64,000 bases of DNA from JAAYJM01 sp964498585 (GTDB lineage: Bacteria; Bacteroidota; Ignavibacteria; Kapaibacteriales; UBA2268): the NCBI GenBank assembly GCA_964498585.1, contig CAZCHH010000011.1:1-64000 (forward strand), given 5' to 3'. Made by a program: the position numbers and the translations under genes. The notes beneath the pieces were generated by a model. That model saw only the letters and a program-made list of their open reading frames with translations. It ran no database searches and was not told the DNA's origin. Positions 60,912 through 64,000 of the stretch are shown in pieces; within the stretch, counting starts at the first letter, position 1, and every line of letters starts with the position of its first letter.

Positions 60912-62468
60912 TCAATTCCTTGAAAAGCTTGCGAGCCGCATACAGATTAAATCTTGAAGATTATAAGTTAAAGATAATGGCGAATGGAAATTCATCAACA
61001 TAATGGAAAAAGCTAACATTTCATTATCCTTTGTTTTAATGTAACCACAAATAGTCGAAACATTAGTCATAGTGCCTGTTTTAGCAATAACGTTATATTC
61101 AGCTTTTGAGGATAGCATTCTTTTTCTAAGTGTGCCTTCTTCTCCCGGAACTGCAAGGGAAGAAAGGAATATATTTTTATAACTGCTTCTATATATTGAG
61201 CTTAGTAAATTTACCTGATACATTGGAGAAATTAAATTTAATCGAGATAATCCAGAGCCATCAACAATTGATATATTATCAGGAGCAATGCCATTTTTTG
61301 CTACAAATTTCTTTATTTGCTCAGTCCCTTTTTCAAAGCTTCCTAATCCAGTTGTTTCTTTTGCAATTGTTTTAAAAAGTAGTTCTGCTGCTAAATTATG
61401 ACTCTTTTTATTTATGACTTTTATTATTTCAGAAAGAGGAGGAGAATTATATTCACAGACAGGTTGTTTATCAAAATAATCAATGTCATCAGTAAAATCA
61501 TCTATTTTTAATAAAGAACCACGAAATGCAATTTTTCTGTTCTCTATTGAATTTTTAAAATTATTAAGAAAAAAAATAGACGGGTCCTCCACTGCGATTG
61601 ATATATTTTGTTCTTTTGAAACAGAGCTATCCAAACTAATACCACCTTTCAGCTCAATAATATCAGTTCTTTCGATTCTGTTTGGAATGACTATTGATGG
61701 CTCAGATAAAAGCAGTGTTGTAATACTGTTGGAAATAAAAATATTAGTTCCAATAGGATAAGTGATAATTTTTGCTTGTTCTCCTACTTTTTCGCCCGGC
61801 TTAATAGTAATGTCAATTTTATTGTCATTAAAAGCCAGTGCAGTGATTTGAGGTGAATATGAATAAAGCATATCATCATAGAACCAGCCCGGCGGATAAA
61901 AATTACTATCAAAATACCTGTCGTCTGCAATTATGTTTCCCCTTATCGATTTTATTCCTAAAGAATCTAATTTAGAAGTCCATTCATTGAAAACTTCAAA
62001 GCAATCGCTATGGAACTGATTGGAAAAAGTAGGGTCGCCACTACCGCGAATTATGATATTTCCAGTAAACTCACCATTTTCAGATATTTTTCCATCTAAA
62101 TAAACAGGAGTGTTGTATCTGAAGTCAGAACCAAGGTAATCAAGAGCTGCAGCTGTAGTTATTATTTTATTTGTTGATGCCGGAATGAAGCAAATATTCT
62201 CATTCCTGTTGAAAATATATCCTCCTGTTTCAAGAGATAAAATACAAACTCCAATGAAGGCATTAGAAAAATCCTGTATATTGATTATGCTTTCTATGTC
62301 CTTTTTTAACTCATTTATTGGATTTAAGTATGAATTCTTTGTTCCAATTCGTAAGGAATCCTGACTTCTTAAATACGAAAAGGAAAATAAAAGTAAGATT
62401 AGTAAAAAAATACTTTTTTGGGAAATACTATTTTTTCTCTGCAATGATAATGATGATTTTAAAATCAT
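60912..62468 (-). CDS. dacB: D-alanyl-D-alanine carboxypeptidase / endopeptidase (PBP4)
   Basis: The 518-residue class C penicillin-binding protein has a signal/membrane segment (~18-35), the SxxK motif at S98 (PASTNKIITT), the second motif SGLSRLN and KTG in IAKTGTMTNVST. The inserted domains of PBP4 (FRYNTPVYLDG, IRGSGDPTFS, DDRYFDSNFYPPGW) are present. It trims or cleaves peptidoglycan peptides in the periplasm. Confidence 0.94.
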   Translation of the reverse strand: MILKSSLSLQRKNSISQKSIFLLILLLFSFSYLRSQDSLRIGTKNSYLNPINELKKDIESIINIQDFSNAFIGVCILSLETGGYIFNRNENICFIPASTNKIITTAAALDYLGSDFRYNTPVYLDGKISENGEFTGNIIIRGSGDPTFSNQFHSDCFEVFNEWTSKLDSLGIKSIRGNIIADDRYFDSNFYPPGWFYDDMLYSYSPQITALAFNDNKIDITIKPGEKVGEQAKIITYPIGTNIFISNSITTLLLSEPSIVIPNRIERTDIIELKGGISLDSSVSKEQNISIAVEDPSIFFLNNFKNSIENRKIAFRGSLLKIDDFTDDIDYFDKQPVCEYNSPPLSEIIKVINKKSHNLAAELLFKTIAKETTGLGSFEKGTEQIKKFVAKNGIAPDNISIVDGSGLSRLNLISPMYQVNLLSSIYRSSYKNIFLSSLAVPGEEGTLRKRMLSSKAEYNVIAKTGTMTNVSTICGYIKTKDNEMLAFSIMLMNFHSPLSLTYNLQDLICMRLASFSRN

Positions 62469-62789
62469 TTTTTTAATATTATTTCTTTAATATAATTAAT
62501 TTAAAAATATAAAAAATACAGAGCAATTCAAAAATTAATTTAATGCTAATTAGAATCCATAAAAGTCATCTGATGACTGCCGTCTACAAATGAAATTATT
62601 ATAATTATTTGTTTTACATATAGAGTGATATGTAAAAATATAATAGTGGCTCATTCCTCGCGTATATTTGTAATGATAAATTGAATTTTCAAAAGACAAA
62701 GGTAAAGATGTCATTAGCGTCACTGGTAAAAAAAAGTATTTATTTTTCAGCTTTCTCCAACTATATCTTTTTTATATCATATAAATATT

Positions 62790-63530
62790 TTACCCAACAG
62801 AAAATCCGATATTATAAAAAATGCAATTCTCGTGTTTACAGCTTTTGTTTCTTAATGAGAAGGTGCATTTTGCTTCGGAGAGAGGCAATTCAATAGCAAA
62901 TTTATTTTTTAAAAATTCAATTGTAGTTTGGATAGATATATAAGTATCACGTTTACAGCAACGAGGTCCGCCTATTTCAGCAATTTTTTTTATACATTCA
63001 GAAACTAACTGATTTGTTAGTGACCATTCATCTTCATTTTCAGTAGTTCTATCTAAAAAAGTGCTTAAGAAAATCCCGGTACCAATTGCAGCACCGCAAT
63101 TGTTTATATTGTATTCGCAATGGTCTGGAGCTTCGCAACTTGTCCTAACAGCAAGAGAATCTAATTTTTCCTTTAAATCATCTGTTCTTCCTTTTAAATT
63201 GTAAATACAGGTTAAAAGGACAGCTGGCAAAATATAGTGATGTTCGGGCCCGTGCATTCTAATTGTTGGAGTGTTCATTATCTCAACAGCAAGAGCATTT
63301 GGATCTATACCTTTATATTTTAAGCAAGCCATTTTTACAAATTCAATTGGAGTAATTGAAAAACACTCATTGCAAATATAATGGGAAGAACTGCATTGAT
63401 GAGAGGCAAATCCAATTTTTCCACAAAAATCGCAACGAACCTCAATTTTCTTTGAAAGTTTATATAACTCATTTCCACAAAGAACGCAGGTCATCTTTTC
63501 TATCTTCTTGTCTATTTCTTTTATACTCAT
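62790..63530 (-). CDS. DUF5714 cysteine-rich protein
   Basis: About 246 residues from the ATG at 63530 (an ATG at 63587 would add 19 AT-rich residues and is less likely). The N-terminus has zinc-ribbon-like pairs (CVLCGNELYKL, CDFCGKIGF, HYICNECFSI). The central region has MHGPEHHYILPAVLL and the cysteine-rich CEYNINNCGAAIGTGIFLS. GGPRCCKRDTYISIQ and SCKHENCIFYN follow. This matches DUF5714 as I recall it; the many conserved Cys/His suggest a metal or cluster site. Its function is unknown and no operon partner is present. Confidence 0.75.
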   Translation of the reverse strand: MSIKEIDKKIEKMTCVLCGNELYKLSKKIEVRCDFCGKIGFASHQCSSSHYICNECFSITPIEFVKMACLKYKGIDPNALAVEIMNTPTIRMHGPEHHYILPAVLLTCIYNLKGRTDDLKEKLDSLAVRTSCEAPDHCEYNINNCGAAIGTGIFLSTFLDRTTENEDEWSLTNQLVSECIKKIAEIGGPRCCKRDTYISIQTTIEFLKNKFAIELPLSEAKCTFSLRNKSCKHENCIFYNIGFSVG

Positions 63531-63680
63531 TTTTAGTGTTTTTTTATTATTAGTAAAATTCAAATATAATAAATTATTATAAAACATAATAAAAAAACAT
63601 TTTCTTTTATACTATATCTCATCAAATTTAAACAAGTGTTTATACTAAATTACTTATATAATTAGCAATTATAAGTTTAT

Positions 63681-63990
63681 CATTCCGAGACGCAGCGATA
63701 AAGCAAGTGCTTCATTTAAAGTGAGATGACTAATTTCACACTATCATTCTTCACAACGCTTACCACTGACATCTTTTTTTGTCGGTCATTCTGAAGCGTT
63801 GTGAAGAATCCAGAGGATTGTGGATTAAAGTTTTTTTTCTGGATTTTGCGCTGCGCTCAGAATGACAATTTTATTTATGTCATCTCCATTTAAATAAAAG
63901 TCTTCCTTTATCTGGGGATTCAGAATGACAAATTTATTTATGTCATCTCCATAATAATAAAGCATTAGCTTTGTCATGGATTCGAACTGA
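63681..63990. repeat. Cluster of dispersed palindromic repeats at the window end
   Basis: 63681-63735 carries GATAAAGCAAGTGCTTCATT...GAGATGAC. 63785-63866 is a long imperfect palindrome (GTCATTCTGAAGCGTTGTGA versus TGCGCTGCGCTCAGAATGAC). 63878-63930 and 63935-63985 are two reverse copies of the ATGTCATCTCCAT...module. No gene was seen in 63588-64000. Confidence 0.8.
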
Positions 63991-64000
63991 AATTAAAACG

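Overview
The window is a strongly AT-rich chromosomal segment of a Gram-negative member of the Bacteroidota/Chlorobiota branch, most likely an Ignavibacteria- or Kapabacteria-like lineage. The evidence is four very large or mid-sized secreted proteins with C-terminal type IX secretion (T9SS/Por) sorting domains, a class I glutaminyl-tRNA synthetase, a NuoA/NuoB pair, outer-surface adhesin-like proteins built from FN3, SBBP and Asp-box repeats, and a dense family of intergenic palindromic repeats. The assignment is inferred from gene content, since no rRNA or tRNA gene was found. No CRISPR array was found.

Layout. 0.5-4.8 kb: a response regulator and an Asp-box beta-propeller T9SS protein. 4.9-8.9 kb (+): M16 protease, then nuoA-nuoB-anmK with overlapping reading frames. 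9.0-13.7 kb: a HAMP sensor kinase (-), divergent from a partner-switching operon (multi-TM GAF-SpoIIE phosphatase, STAS antagonist, RsbW-like kinase). 13.9-15.4 kb: a GNAT-nitrilase fusion. 15.6-41.3 kb (-): a 25-kb secretome block with an M28-PDZ peptidase and an S8 protease (7-bp spacing), a 2422-aa protein with three cohesin-like modules and many FN3 domains, a small dockerin-bearing protein just upstream of it in the same direction, a seven-repeat SBBP protein and a 2944-aa multidomain protein. 42.5-51.6 kb: housekeeping and envelope genes (SdiA-regulated-like propeller, nitroreductase, AhpD-like, J-domain-like protein, flippase, asparagine synthetase, mtgA, GT2, coaX). 51.7-58.9 kb: an accessory stretch around glnS, with a YgiT-type antitoxin and a degraded toxin tail, a DUF262/HNH GmrSD-type nuclease, a truncated YhcG/DUF1016 nuclease, and a PD-(D/E)XK-winged-helix nuclease gene split by one in-frame TGA and flanked by two fragments of a HI0074/HEPN-like gene. 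58.9-63.6 kb: a baeRF-family protein, dacB (PBP4) and a DUF5714 protein.

How the parts may work together. The secretome block is the most distinctive part. The cohesin-rich T9SS protein and the dockerin protein are adjacent and co-oriented, so a cell-surface cohesin-dockerin assembly is a reasonable hypothesis. A previously unnamed (to me) ~120-residue domain occurs once in each of three neighbouring proteins, and a doubled 'GW' module is shared by the SBBP protein and the 2944-aa protein, which shows module shuffling within the block. In the accessory stretch, three genes are each bracketed by direct repeats and several are broken, which points to repeated gain and decay of defence or toxin genes.

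Intergenic DNA is rich in repeats: a palindromic family with a GTCATTCTGA...TCAGAATGAC core, a ~250-bp composite element at three sites, a 161-bp tandem duplication, and a 213-bp tandem duplication. Clear hairpin terminators end the two giant genes and several small ones.
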